Positions 50,997-58,202 of a stretch of 58,202 nucleotides of DNA are shown in pieces. Below the pieces are notes generated by a model. That model had not been told where the DNA came from. It was given only the letters and a program-made list of their open reading frames with translations, and made no database searches. Made by a program: the position numbers and the translations under genes. The stretch is from an uncultured Parabacteroides sp. (GTDB lineage Bacteria > Bacteroidota > Bacteroidia > Bacteroidales > Tannerellaceae), in assembly GCA_949289155.1 (NCBI GenBank), contig CASEMX010000029.1, forward strand, positions 1 through 58,202, read 5' to 3'. Positions within the stretch are counted from its first letter, which is position 1; each line of letters starts with the position of its first letter.

Positions 50997-53900
50997 TTAT
51001 TTATATTCTTGCCAGCTTTTTATCTGAATGTCTTCTTCTCTCATCGAGCAAAAAGCATTGATAAAGGCGCTTGCCAAGCGAGCGTTCGTAATCAACGGAA
51101 TATTGTGGTCGATTGCCGCACGACGTATCTTATATCCGTTGGTCAGTTCGCGCTTACTATGGTCTTTCGGAACATTTACGACCAGTTCAAAGATATGTTG
51201 ACTGAACATATCCATAATATGAAGCTCGCCTTGCTCGTCCGGCCAGCATACAGCTGTCGCTTTGACCCCGTTGTCGTTTAAGAATTTTGCAGTTCCGGCA
51301 GTTGCATAGATTGTATATCCCTTTTCGTCCAACATCCGGCACGGTTCAAGGAGATCTACTTTGCTTTTAGCCGCTCCGGAAGAAACTAAAATGTTTTTCT
51401 TCGGGATTTTATTACCAACTGCAATCATGGCAGACAATAACGCTTCGTTAAAGTCGTCACCTATGCAACCAACTTCGCCGGTTGAGCTCATATCTACTCC
51501 TAAAACCGGGTCAGCATTATGCAAACGGGCGAAAGAGAATTGGGACGCTTTTACGCCAATCCAATCAATATCAAAAGCGCTCTTGTCCGGTTTCGTATAG
51601 TCGGCATCTAACATGATACGCGTCGCCGTCTCGATAAAGTTGCGCTTTAATACTTTTGAAACGAATGGGAAACTGCGCGATGCACGAAGGTTACATTCGA
51701 TAACCTTTACGTAATTATTCTTCGCTAAGAACTGGATATTGAACGGACCGCTGATATTTAATTCTTTGGCAATGGTTTTTGCTACCTTTTTAATCCGACG
51801 TGCTGTCTCAAAGTAAATCTTCTGAGCAGGGAAAACCAATGTAGCATCTCCGGAATGGACTCCAGCAAATTCAATATGCTCGGAAATGGCATATTCAACC
51901 ACCTCTCCATTTTTCGCAACAGCGTCAAATTCGATTTCTTTGGCTCCTTGCAAGAATTCGGAAACGACTACCGGATATTCTTTCGATACTTTTGCTGCTA
52001 ATCCCAAGAATTCAATCATCTGCTCTTTGGTGTGGCAGACATTCATTGCAGCTCCGGACAATACATAAGACGGACGAATCAAAATCGGGAAGCCGACTTT
52101 AGCGATGAACTCGTCGATTTCTTCCATGCTGGTCAATTCTGCCCAACGCGGTTGGTCAATGCCCAATGAATCCAGCATTGCCGAGAATTTGTGACGGTTC
52201 TCTGCGCGGTCTATCGATAATGGAGAAGTACCTAAAATGGGGACATGTTGACGATAAAGCTTCATTGCCAGATTATTCGGGATTTGTCCTCCGACAGAAA
52301 CTACTACACCCTTCGGCATTTCGAGGTCAATAATGTCTAATACCCGTTCGTAGGACAATTCGTCGAAATACAAGCGATCGCACATATCATAATCAGTCGA
52401 AACCGTTTCTGGATTGTAGTTGATCATAATGGCTTTATATCCCAACTTTCGGGCAGTCTGAGCCGTATTGACCGAACACCAGTCGAATTCAACTGATGAG
52501 CCGATGCGGTAAGCTCCGGAACCTAAGATAATCACGCTCTTGTCGGTTGGATAATAAGGAATATCATGTGCGCTGCCATCATAAGTCAGGTACAGATAAT
52601 TGGTTAAATCCGGATTTTCAGAAGCCACCGTGTTGATACGTTTTACACTTGGAAGGATTCCTAACTTCTTACGCAAGTTCCGAACGCGGATATTTTCCTT
52701 TTCCATGTTCCCTTCCGGATGTTCTACGTAACGGGCAATCTGGAAGTCGGAGAAGCCGAGTCGTTTAGCCTCTTTCAAAACATCTGCCGGGAGGTCTTCT
52801 ATCTTATTATAAAGCTCCAATACTTTCGTATAATCGACGATATTCTTCAACTTCTTCAAGAACCACTGGTTTATCTTGGTCAGTTCGTAAATGCGGTCGA
52901 TGCTATATCCCTTTTCTAATGCTTGGGCTACGGCAAAGATACGCAAGTCGGTCGGATTTGCCAATTCTTTATCTAAATCTTCAAATTCCAATCCATTGTT
53001 TCCTACGAATCCATGCATACCTTGACCAATCATGCGAAGTCCTTTCTGCATAATTTCTTCGAAGCTTTTGCCAATCGACATGATTTCGCCTACCGATTTC
53101 ATGCTTGAGCCGATTTGGCGGTCAACGCCGACGAACTTCGACAGGTCCCAACGCGGGATTTTCACAATCATATAGTCAACTTCCGGTGCTTTATAGGCAG
53201 AGTTGGGGGTTCCCATCTCTCCGATTTCATCTAATCCGTATCCTAAAGCCAACTTAGCAGCAACAAAAGCCAATGGATAACCGGATGCCTTAGAAGCCAA
53301 AGCTGAAGAACGGCTCAAACGGGCGTTAACCTCGATAACGCGATAGTCGTGTGTCTCTGAGTTAAAAGCATATTGGATGTTACATTCGCCTACAATTCCC
53401 AAATGGCGGATAGTTTGGCGGGATAAATCCTGCAACCAGCTCAATTCTTCGTCTGTCAACGAGCAAGTAGGAGCGACTACGATACTTTCTCCGGTATGTA
53501 CGCCCAGCGGATCGACATTTTCCATGCTTACTACGGTGAAGCAATGGTCATTCTTGTCGCGGATAACCTCAAATTCGATTTCTTTCCAACCCTTCAGTGA
53601 TTCTTCTACCAAAATCTGCGGAGCATAGGCAAAAGCATTCTCTGCCAGTTCGCGAAGTTCGGCTTCGTCTTTGCAGATACCACTTCCCATTCCACCTAAA
53701 GCGTAGGCTGAGCGGATCATGACCGGGAATCCGATTTTTTTAGCGGCAGCTACGGCGTCATCCATGTTTTCTACTGCTTGGCTAACTGGCGTTTTAATGT
53801 CGATTTCCGTTAGTTTCTTCACAAACAAGTCGCGGTCTTCGGTGTACATGATAGCTTCTACCGATGTTCCCAGTACTTTTACACCATATTTAGCCAGTGT

Positions 53901-54215
53901 ACCGTTCGTGTAAAGCTCCGTTCCGCAATTTAAAGCGGTTTGTCCGCCAAATGCCAGCAAGATGCCGTCCGGTTGTTCCTTTTTGATAACTTCTTCTACG
54001 AAATAAGGCGTGATAGGCAAGAAATAAACCTTGTCTGCAACCCCTTCCGACGTTTGAATCGTTGCGATATTCGGATTAAGCAATACGGTGCTTATGCCCT
54101 CTTCCTTCATGGCTTTCAGGGCTTGCGAACCCGAATAATCGAATTCTCCCGCTTGTCCGATCTTCAACGCGCCGGAACCTAAGACTAATACTTTTTTGAT
54201 GCCGCTTTTTGACAT
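50997..54215 (-). CDS. carB: Carbamoyl-phosphate synthase, large subunit
   Basis: Makes carbamoyl phosphate from bicarbonate, ammonia (supplied by CarA from glutamine) and two ATP, the common precursor of arginine and pyrimidines. 1072 residues, the full length. Two homologous ATP-grasp halves are seen: the first starts KKVLVLGSGALKIGQAGEFDYSGSQALKA and has MIRSAYALGGMGSGI and EFEVIRD; the second begins KSVIILGSGAYRIGSSVEFDWCSVNTAQ and has LIRPSYVLSGAAMNV. The C-terminal MGS-like allosteric domain (KNILVSSGAAKSKVDLLEPCRMLDEKGYTIYATAGTAKFL) is present. carA is not next to it, which is unusual. The upstream leader carries an apparent arginine-codon attenuator. Start at 54215 (MSKSGIKKVLV). Confidence 0.97.
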   Translation of the reverse strand: MSKSGIKKVLVLGSGALKIGQAGEFDYSGSQALKAMKEEGISTVLLNPNIATIQTSEGVADKVYFLPITPYFVEEVIKKEQPDGILLAFGGQTALNCGTELYTNGTLAKYGVKVLGTSVEAIMYTEDRDLFVKKLTEIDIKTPVSQAVENMDDAVAAAKKIGFPVMIRSAYALGGMGSGICKDEAELRELAENAFAYAPQILVEESLKGWKEIEFEVIRDKNDHCFTVVSMENVDPLGVHTGESIVVAPTCSLTDEELSWLQDLSRQTIRHLGIVGECNIQYAFNSETHDYRVIEVNARLSRSSALASKASGYPLAFVAAKLALGYGLDEIGEMGTPNSAYKAPEVDYMIVKIPRWDLSKFVGVDRQIGSSMKSVGEIMSIGKSFEEIMQKGLRMIGQGMHGFVGNNGLEFEDLDKELANPTDLRIFAVAQALEKGYSIDRIYELTKINQWFLKKLKNIVDYTKVLELYNKIEDLPADVLKEAKRLGFSDFQIARYVEHPEGNMEKENIRVRNLRKKLGILPSVKRINTVASENPDLTNYLYLTYDGSAHDIPYYPTDKSVIILGSGAYRIGSSVEFDWCSVNTAQTARKLGYKAIMINYNPETVSTDYDMCDRLYFDELSYERVLDIIDLEMPKGVVVSVGGQIPNNLAMKLYRQHVPILGTSPLSIDRAENRHKFSAMLDSLGIDQPRWAELTSMEEIDEFIAKVGFPILIRPSYVLSGAAMNVCHTKEQMIEFLGLAAKVSKEYPVVVSEFLQGAKEIEFDAVAKNGEVVEYAISEHIEFAGVHSGDATLVFPAQKIYFETARRIKKVAKTIAKELNISGPFNIQFLAKNNYVKVIECNLRASRSFPFVSKVLKRNFIETATRIMLDADYTKPDKSAFDIDWIGVKASQFSFARLHNADPVLGVDMSSTGEVGCIGDDFNEALLSAMIAVGNKIPKKNILVSSGAAKSKVDLLEPCRMLDEKGYTIYATAGTAKFLNDNGVKATAVCWPDEQGELHIMDMFSQHIFELVVNVPKDHSKRELTNGYKIRRAAIDHNIPLITNARLASAFINAFCSMREEDIQIKSWQEYK

Positions 54216-54257
54216 AATGACTTTTGATTTATATTGATTATACTTTCTGATAGCTAC

Positions 54258-54292
54258 AAAAAATGCGTTGACCTAAAGAGGGTCAGCGCATT
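54258..54292 (-). terminator. Terminator/attenuator in the carB leader
   Basis: On the minus strand AATGCGCTGACC (54292-54281) pairs with GGTCAACGCATT (54273-54262), eleven pairs with one mismatch and a 7-base loop, followed by a run of T (TTTTTTG including the end of the stem). It ends 42 bases before the carB ATG. The stop codon of the leader frame is inside the first arm. It could instead be a late terminator of the small lipoprotein gene upstream, but a promoter-like element lies between the two. Confidence 0.7.
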
Positions 54293-54381
54293 CTTATTCG
54301 TTTGTTCCGGAAATTAACGGTTTCTTCCGACCCAAAGCCGGAAATCGTGATTGTATGAATCGTGCAACCGTTCGCTTCCAT
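54283..54381 (-). CDS. Putative carB leader peptide, 32 residues, Arg-rich end
   Basis: ATG at 54381, TGA at 54285-54283. The peptide begins MEANGCTIHTITISGFGSEE and ends TVNFRNKRIRMR. Four of the last eight codons are Arg, each a different codon (CGG, CGA, AGA, CGC), directly before the stop. The last two sense codons and the stop lie in the 5' arm of the terminator at 54258-54292. A ribosome stalled on the Arg codons would cover that arm and let transcription continue into carB; one that finishes would release it. This is the logic of amino-acid attenuation, here for arginine. There is no direct proof of translation. Confidence 0.5.
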   Translation of the reverse strand: MEANGCTIHTITISGFGSEETVNFRNKRIRMR

Positions 54382-54407
54382 AATGTATAATTACCAATTT
54401 ATCCGCG

Positions 54408-54415
54408 CAAAGTTA
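54408..54415 (-). promoter_or_regulatory. -7 element of carB and its leader
   Basis: The minus strand reads TAACTTTG, an exact TAnnTTTG; TTTA lies 20 bp upstream as a weak -33 element (54439-54436). The leader frame begins 27 bases downstream. Confidence 0.55.
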
Positions 54416-54451
54416 GTGATTTTTAGTAGAAGAAGTAAACTTCGCGGGTAT

Positions 54452-54793
54452 TTATTTTTCTTCTAAGGCCTCTTTTGCCTTTTTAGCTGCTTCTTCAATT
54501 TCTTTCCCGAAGTCTTTGAATCCCGCCTTCACACGCAGGGCTGAATAGGTAGTTTGGTATTTGGCAATCTCCATTTTCTCGTCTGCCGTAAGCTCTTCCG
54601 CAAACTTTTCGTAGATATCCCCGGTATATTTTTCAAATTTCTTGTCTGCCTTTTCCCAATCTTTATCGGAATAGGAGTCGGCATCGTTGCGGACCTCTTC
54701 TATAAATGCGCCGAAGTCCTTTACATACGATTCTTTATCCGCGCACGCATTCAAAACCAATAGGGCAAATGCCATTAAAATAATCTTTTTCAT
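54452..54793 (-). CDS. Small lipoprotein, DUF6565-like
   Basis: 113 residues from the ATG at 54793 (MKKIILMAFALLVLNAC), with the lipobox LNAC; Cys17 would be lipidated and is followed by ADKESYV. The mature part is short, acidic and helical (DFGAFIEEVRNDADSYSDKDWEKADKKFEKYTGDIYEKFAEELTADEKMEIAKYQTTYSALRVKAGF) and ends in a Glu/Lys/Ala-rich helix (DFGKEIEEAAKKAKEALEEK). It resembles small Bacteroidales lipoproteins of the DUF6565 type with a DW-x(3)-D-x(2)-F-x(3)-Y core; function unknown. The longer frame to 54856 lacks a signal sequence at its start. Confidence 0.75.
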   Translation of the reverse strand: MKKIILMAFALLVLNACADKESYVKDFGAFIEEVRNDADSYSDKDWEKADKKFEKYTGDIYEKFAEELTADEKMEIAKYQTTYSALRVKAGFKDFGKEIEEAAKKAKEALEEK

Positions 54794-54985
54794 ACATATA
54801 TTATATATAAAGGTGAAACCATAGGCAAACTTAGGCAAAATCCCGCTATTGCCCAACCGAGAATAGACAACGAAGTTTAAAGTTTATGAATTAGTTTTGA
54901 ACAGCTCCCGGTTCTGTGCTCCCGATATCCGACCTTTTTCTGTTTTGCATGGGAGAAAGAATAGGAGAGGAGCCGAGAAAAGAAT

Positions 54986-55078
54986 CGGACAACAGGTGTT
55001 GTACATTCGGACAACAGCTGAGTTACGTGCGGACAACAACTGTGAAACATACGGACAACATCTGTTGTCCGATTTTTT
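54986..55078 (+). repeat. Four 22-bp palindromic repeats; the last is a terminator
   Basis: CGGACAACA occurs at 54986, 55008, 55030 and 55052, an exact 22-bp period. Each is followed by a partly complementary right half (GGTGTTGTAC, GCTGAGTTAC, ACTGTGAAAC, TCTGTTGTCC). The last unit is a perfect hairpin, CGGACAACATCTGTTGTCCG, followed by ATTTTTT, so it is an intrinsic terminator on the plus strand. No gene on that strand precedes it within 4 kb. The rest of the gap 54794-55212 shows nothing else. Confidence 0.85.
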
Positions 55079-55212
55079 CCTTAGGACCTTTTTCGCCTTT
55101 GGTCCGATGTTTGGACGATGATGCTCGGAGGATGAAAAAACTTTGTCGGGAGTCTTTGGCGATAGAATTGAGAAAAATCAAGAGAAAACCCTATTTTTTT
55201 TCAGGAAAAAGT

Positions 55213-55241
55213 TTTGCGATTTTATTTTTTTCGTACATTTG
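55213..55241 (+). promoter_or_regulatory. Promoter of tonB
   Basis: TTTG at 55213-55216, a 17-bp spacer, and TACATTTG (exact TAnnTTTG) at 55234-55241; leader about 30 nt. Confidence 0.75.
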
Positions 55242-55277
55242 CCCAGTAGAAAATACATTTTATAAAAATAATAGTTT

Positions 55278-55973
55278 ATGGAAGTAAAGAAATCACCGAA
55301 AGCGGACCTTGAAAAAGGTAAAACCATGAGTGTCCTGATGGGATTTATCGTGGGCTTGGCAGTTCTTTTCGTAGGCTTCGAATGGAGTACGAAGGATGTC
55401 ATGGTTGTCGATGAAACCGAACAGGTTCAGGACGTCATCGCTGAAGAAGAAATTGAAATTACAAGGCAAGAAAACACTCCACCGCCTCCACCACCTGCAG
55501 CAGCGCCTGCCGTTGCAGAAGTGTTGACGGTTGTTGATGATGACGTAGAGCTTGCCGATGTGGAAATCGCATCTTCAGAAGATGATGCAAGTGCAGCACA
55601 GCAGGAAACTTATGTAGCTCCTGTTGTAGAAGAAGAGGAAGAAGAAGAAGCTGCGCAGCAGATCTTTACCGTAGTAGAAAAGCAGCCGGAGTTCCCGGGC
55701 GGTATGTCTGAGTTGATGAAGTTCTTGGCTAAGAGCATCAAATACCCGGTAATCGCACAGGAAAACGGTATTCAGGGACGTGTTGTTTGTTCTTTCGTTG
55801 TGAACCGAGACGGTTCTATCGTAGACATTCAGGTAATGCGTGGTGTTGACCCGTCGTTGGATAAAGAGGCTGTTCGTGTGATTGGTACGATGCCGAAATG
55901 GAAACCGGGTGAACAGCGTGGTAAACCAGTTCGTGTACGCTTTATTTTGCCGGTACAGTTCCGTTTGCAATAA
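55278..55973 (+). CDS. tonB: TonB-family energy transducer
   Basis: 231 residues. A short cytoplasmic start (MEVKKSPKADLEKGKTMSVL) is followed by one membrane helix (MGFIVGLAVLFVGFEW, about 21-37). The periplasmic linker has a Pro run (TPPPPPPAAAPAVAEV) and a long Glu-rich stretch (VVEEEEEEEAA); this acidic linker is unlike the Pro-Lys linkers of proteobacteria. The C-terminal TonB domain (PEFPGGMSELMKFLAKSIKYPVIAQENGIQGRVVCSFVVNRDGSIVDIQVMRGVDPSLDKEAVRVIGTMPKWKPGEQRGKPVRVRFILPVQF) contacts TonB boxes of outer-membrane receptors such as the one at 42328. No exbB or exbD lies next to it. It has its own promoter and terminator. Confidence 0.93.
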   Translation: MEVKKSPKADLEKGKTMSVLMGFIVGLAVLFVGFEWSTKDVMVVDETEQVQDVIAEEEIEITRQENTPPPPPPAAAPAVAEVLTVVDDDVELADVEIASSEDDASAAQQETYVAPVVEEEEEEEAAQQIFTVVEKQPEFPGGMSELMKFLAKSIKYPVIAQENGIQGRVVCSFVVNRDGSIVDIQVMRGVDPSLDKEAVRVIGTMPKWKPGEQRGKPVRVRFILPVQFRLQ

Positions 55974-55997
55974 TAAGTTAGGGTAAATAGGGAATAA

Positions 55998-56031
55998 AGA
56001 GGTTGTGCATATTGGCGCAGCCTCTTTTTCG
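55998..56031 (+). terminator. Terminator after tonB
   Basis: GAGGTTGTGC pairs with GCGCAGCCTC around ATATTG, then TTTTTC. Confidence 0.8.
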
Positions 56032-56062
56032 TTGAAGAATGATTAATTGGAAGTAAATAGTT

Positions 56063-57037
56063 ATGGTAAGCTTTGAAGATATCTTGCAGCAGATAGAGCA
56101 GGCGATTCGGAAACTGGAATTTGCCTATCCTCCGAAAAGTTTGTATGAACCGATTTCCTATATATTATCGTTAGGGGGGAAACGAATCCGTCCGGCATTG
56201 GTCTTGATGGCGTATAATATATATAAGGAAGAAACCGTCTCGGCGTTGAGTCCGGCATTAGGATTGGAGGTGTTCCATAATTTCACTTTATTGCATGATG
56301 ATTTGATGGACCGGGCGGACAAGCGCAGAGGAAAGCCGACCGTGCATACGCTTTGGGGAGATAATTCCGCCATCTTGTCGGGAGATGCCATGCTGATTGC
56401 CGCTTATCGACTCATCGGAGAGACTGAGCCAAAGCATTTGAAGCCAGTGTTGGATTTGTTTACCCAAACTGCGTTGGAAATTTGTGGCGGGCAGCAATAT
56501 GATATGGAGTTCGAGAGTCGTCAGGATGTGACCGAAGAGGAATATATCGAAATGATTCGCTTGAAGACTGCGGTCTTGCTGGCCTGTTCGTTGAAGACGG
56601 GGGCAATTCTTGCGGATGCGCCGGTAGAAGATGCGGAACATTTGTATCAATTCGGGATACATATCGGTTTGGCGTTTCAATTGCAAGATGATTTGTTGGA
56701 TGTGTATGGCGATACGGCTACATTCGGAAAGAATATCGGCGGAGATATCTTATGCGATAAAAAGACATTCCTTTTGATTAATGCTTTCCGGCGGGCAGAT
56801 AATCGCCAGTTGGTTGTTTTGAACCAATGGATAGGGACGGGAACCTCAGACCCGCAAGGAAAGATAGCGGCTGTTACCAATATATATAATGAATTAGGCT
56901 TGAAAGCTCTATCCGAACAGCGAATAGAGGATTATTTCAATAAAGCTATGGCCCATCTGGATGCATTGAGCGTTCCGGCAGAAAAATTAGAGGTGTTGAA
57001 AGAGGTAAGTCTCCGTTTAATGAATCGCAAGTCTTGA
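56063..57037 (+). CDS. ispB: Polyprenyl diphosphate synthase (trans-isoprenyl)
   Basis: Head-to-tail condensation of isopentenyl diphosphate onto an allylic primer, giving the side chain of menaquinone or another polyprenyl. It has 324 residues. GGKRIRPALVLMAY binds diphosphate; the first Asp-rich motif is LLHDDLMDRADKRRGKPTVH and the second is LQDDLLDVYGDTATFGKNIGGDI. The residues before the first motif (HNFTLL) are of medium size, which fits a chain of about C35-C40, as needed for menaquinone, but the exact length cannot be read from this. tatD follows after a single base, so the two are co-transcribed. Confidence 0.92.
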   Translation: MVSFEDILQQIEQAIRKLEFAYPPKSLYEPISYILSLGGKRIRPALVLMAYNIYKEETVSALSPALGLEVFHNFTLLHDDLMDRADKRRGKPTVHTLWGDNSAILSGDAMLIAAYRLIGETEPKHLKPVLDLFTQTALEICGGQQYDMEFESRQDVTEEEYIEMIRLKTAVLLACSLKTGAILADAPVEDAEHLYQFGIHIGLAFQLQDDLLDVYGDTATFGKNIGGDILCDKKTFLLINAFRRADNRQLVVLNQWIGTGTSDPQGKIAAVTNIYNELGLKALSEQRIEDYFNKAMAHLDALSVPAEKLEVLKEVSLRLMNRKS

Positions 57038-57038
57038 T

Positions 57039-57824
57039 ATGAAAATAATAGATACGCATAATCATATTTATCTGGAAGAGTTTGACCCCGACCAAGACCG
57101 GTTGATTTTCGAAGCAAAGGAGTCGGGTATCGATACGTTGCTTTTACCGAATGTGGACTTGGATACGGTCAATAGAATGCATGATTTGTGTGACCGTTGT
57201 CCGGATTTTGCTTATCCGATGATGGGCTTGCATCCGACCAGCGTAAATTCGGATTATGTTTCTGTTTTGGGTCAGATAGAATCTTATCTTGGAAAACGAA
57301 GCTATTGTGCTATCGGTGAGATTGGAATCGATTTGTTTTGGGATAAAACCTACAAGAAACAGCAAATCGAAGTGTTTGAAGAACAGTTGCGCTGGAGCAT
57401 TGATTTGGATTTGCCGGTTTCTGTCCATACTCGCGATGCCTATCCGGAAGTGTTGGAGAGTATATATAAGGTAGGAAGCGATAAGTTGGCGGGAGTATTC
57501 CATAGTTTTACGGGAACTTCAGATGATTTGGCAGAGATAAAGAAATTATCTGGTTTTAAAATCGGGATTAATGGAGTCGTGACTTTTAAAAATTCGAAGT
57601 TGAGCGAAGTATTGCAGGATACGACCTTGTCTCAAATCGTTTTGGAGACGGATGCTCCTTATTTGGCTCCGGTTCCTTATCGAGGAAAACGGAACGAACC
57701 GGTATATATTTGGAAAGTCGCAGAAAAATTAGCACAAATTTATCAAACGAGTGCAGAAAATGTGTTATTTGAGACGCGAAAAAATGCGCTTGCGGTGTTT
57801 AAAAATGTAAACAAATCATTATAG
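57039..57824 (+). CDS. tatD: TatD-family metal-dependent hydrolase
   Basis: TIM-barrel metallohydrolase with deoxyribonuclease activity in studied members, linked to DNA repair or quality control; despite its name it is not needed for Tat export. 261 residues. Metal ligands are visible as IDTHNHIY (H-x-H) at the start, the Glu in GEIGIDLFWD, VHTRDAYPE, FHSFTG and ETDAPYLAP (the last Asp). It is translated directly after the polyprenyl synthase gene. No terminator is obvious; a weak hairpin (TCTTGG/CCAAGA at 57842-57862) follows. Confidence 0.93.
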   Translation: MKIIDTHNHIYLEEFDPDQDRLIFEAKESGIDTLLLPNVDLDTVNRMHDLCDRCPDFAYPMMGLHPTSVNSDYVSVLGQIESYLGKRSYCAIGEIGIDLFWDKTYKKQQIEVFEEQLRWSIDLDLPVSVHTRDAYPEVLESIYKVGSDKLAGVFHSFTGTSDDLAEIKKLSGFKIGINGVVTFKNSKLSEVLQDTTLSQIVLETDAPYLAPVPYRGKRNEPVYIWKVAEKLAQIYQTSAENVLFETRKNALAVFKNVNKSL

Positions 57825-57968
57825 TTATATAATTTCAATTTCTTGGAAAATTTCTTGCCAAGATATTGTGTATATGTCAATCAAAAAGTATAGATTTGTG
57901 CACTGAAAACACGTGGAATTGCAGAATTTTTCGTATTTTGCACCCGTTTTCAGAAATGGAGCAGCTGA

Positions 57969-58056
57969 GGAGAGATGCTCGAGTGGTTGAAGAGGCACGC
58001 CTGGAAAGCGTGTATACGCCTAAAGCGTATCGCGGGTTCGAATCCCGCTCTCTCCG
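57969..58056 (+). tRNA. tRNA-Ser, anticodon GGA
   Basis: 88 bases with all arms. The acceptor stem GGAGAGA (57969-57975) pairs with TCTCTCC (58049-58055), with G58056 as discriminator. The anticodon stem-loop is CACGC-CTGGAAA-GCGTG, so the anticodon is GGA and reads UCC and UCU. A long variable arm (TACGC/GCGTA around CTAAA) and the T arm GCGGG-TTCGAAT-CCCGC identify a class II tRNA-Ser. CCA is not encoded, as is usual in Bacteroidetes. Confidence 0.97.
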
Positions 58057-58140
58057 CGAAGATGAAAATGGGAAATAATAAACAAAGAGAAAAAATAAAA
58101 ACAAATAAGAGTATTATTAATCTTAAAAATTAAACACACA

Positions 58141-58202
58141 ATGAAAAAGTATTTTGCAAAAGCATTCTTGGGCTTGTGTGCCCTGGGAACTTCAACTGTA
58201 GC
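58141..58202 (+). CDS. Start of an exported protein (cut by the window end)
   Basis: ATG at 58141 preceded by an AT-rich leader (AAAATTAAACACACA), typical of this genome. The 20 visible residues (MKKYFAKAFLGLCALGTSTV) are a signal peptide with a Lys-rich start and a hydrophobic core. No domain is reached, so the product cannot be named. Confidence 0.65.
   Translation, partial: MKKYFAKAFLGLCALGTSTV

Overview
This window is chromosomal DNA of a Bacteroidales bacterium, probably close to Parabacteroides (Tannerellaceae). I infer this from family content and signals, not from a search. The evidence is: Bacteroidetes-type promoters (TTTG, 17-20 bp, TAnnTTTG) before many genes; surface lipoproteins with acidic residues right after the lipobox Cys; an Oar-like TonB-dependent receptor; clusters of DUF4493 and PCMD lipoproteins; a DUF6383-like C-terminus; and a Y_Y_Y/LuxR one-protein sensor. 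No rRNA, prophage, complete known IS or CRISPR array is visible. One tRNA-Ser(GGA) lies near the right edge.

Layout. 1-6.7 kb holds central metabolism and housekeeping on the plus strand: the 3' part of korB, an eroded gene remnant, pckA, a thioredoxin-fold lipoprotein without active-site cysteines, and the YifB/ComM ATPase. 7.1-16.8 kb is a six-gene surface locus with four DUF4493 lipoproteins (two carrying a PCMD domain), a fifth lipoprotein with PCMD, and one outer-membrane barrel. Two of its junctions are interrupted or ended by long inverted repeats. One pair of these repeats brackets a DUF559 endonuclease gene (16.9-17.4 kb) and looks like a small mobile element; a gene-less version sits inside the surface operon at 11.27-11.40 kb. 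18-23.1 kb is a more GC-rich block: a degenerate Mpl-like protein, DUF4924, rfbD, prfC and apbE. 23.1-34.3 kb holds a solitary DUF4143 ATPase, a probable structured RNA, and two very large exported proteins. 34.3-41.7 kb is on the minus strand: the (p)ppGpp synthetase/hydrolase, an Rpn-type nuclease, trpB2, and a CBM9-like plus GH29 fucosidase pair. 42.3-45.7 kb is the Oar-like receptor. 46.2-54.8 kb is on the minus strand: a barrel protein, an SQR-like flavoprotein, a Y_Y_Y/LuxR sensor-regulator, carB and a small lipoprotein. 55.2-58.2 kb is on the plus strand: TonB, a polyprenyl synthase, TatD, tRNA-Ser and the start of an exported protein.

The strongest unexplained signals are outside the genes. 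Almost every long intergenic gap holds its own short tandem or palindromic array, with different sequence at each place but recurring periods: 22 bp (three arrays), 24 bp (arrays on both sides of one giant exported protein), about 40-42 bp (two arrays). Three further candidates stand out: the DUF559 gene bounded by inverted repeats together with its gene-less relative; a carB leader that encodes a 32-residue peptide with four Arg codons among its last eight, its stop codon lying inside a terminator stem; and a roughly 275-nt structured RNA driven by a good promoter. All functional statements come from recognising motifs and family resemblance by eye; no database was consulted.
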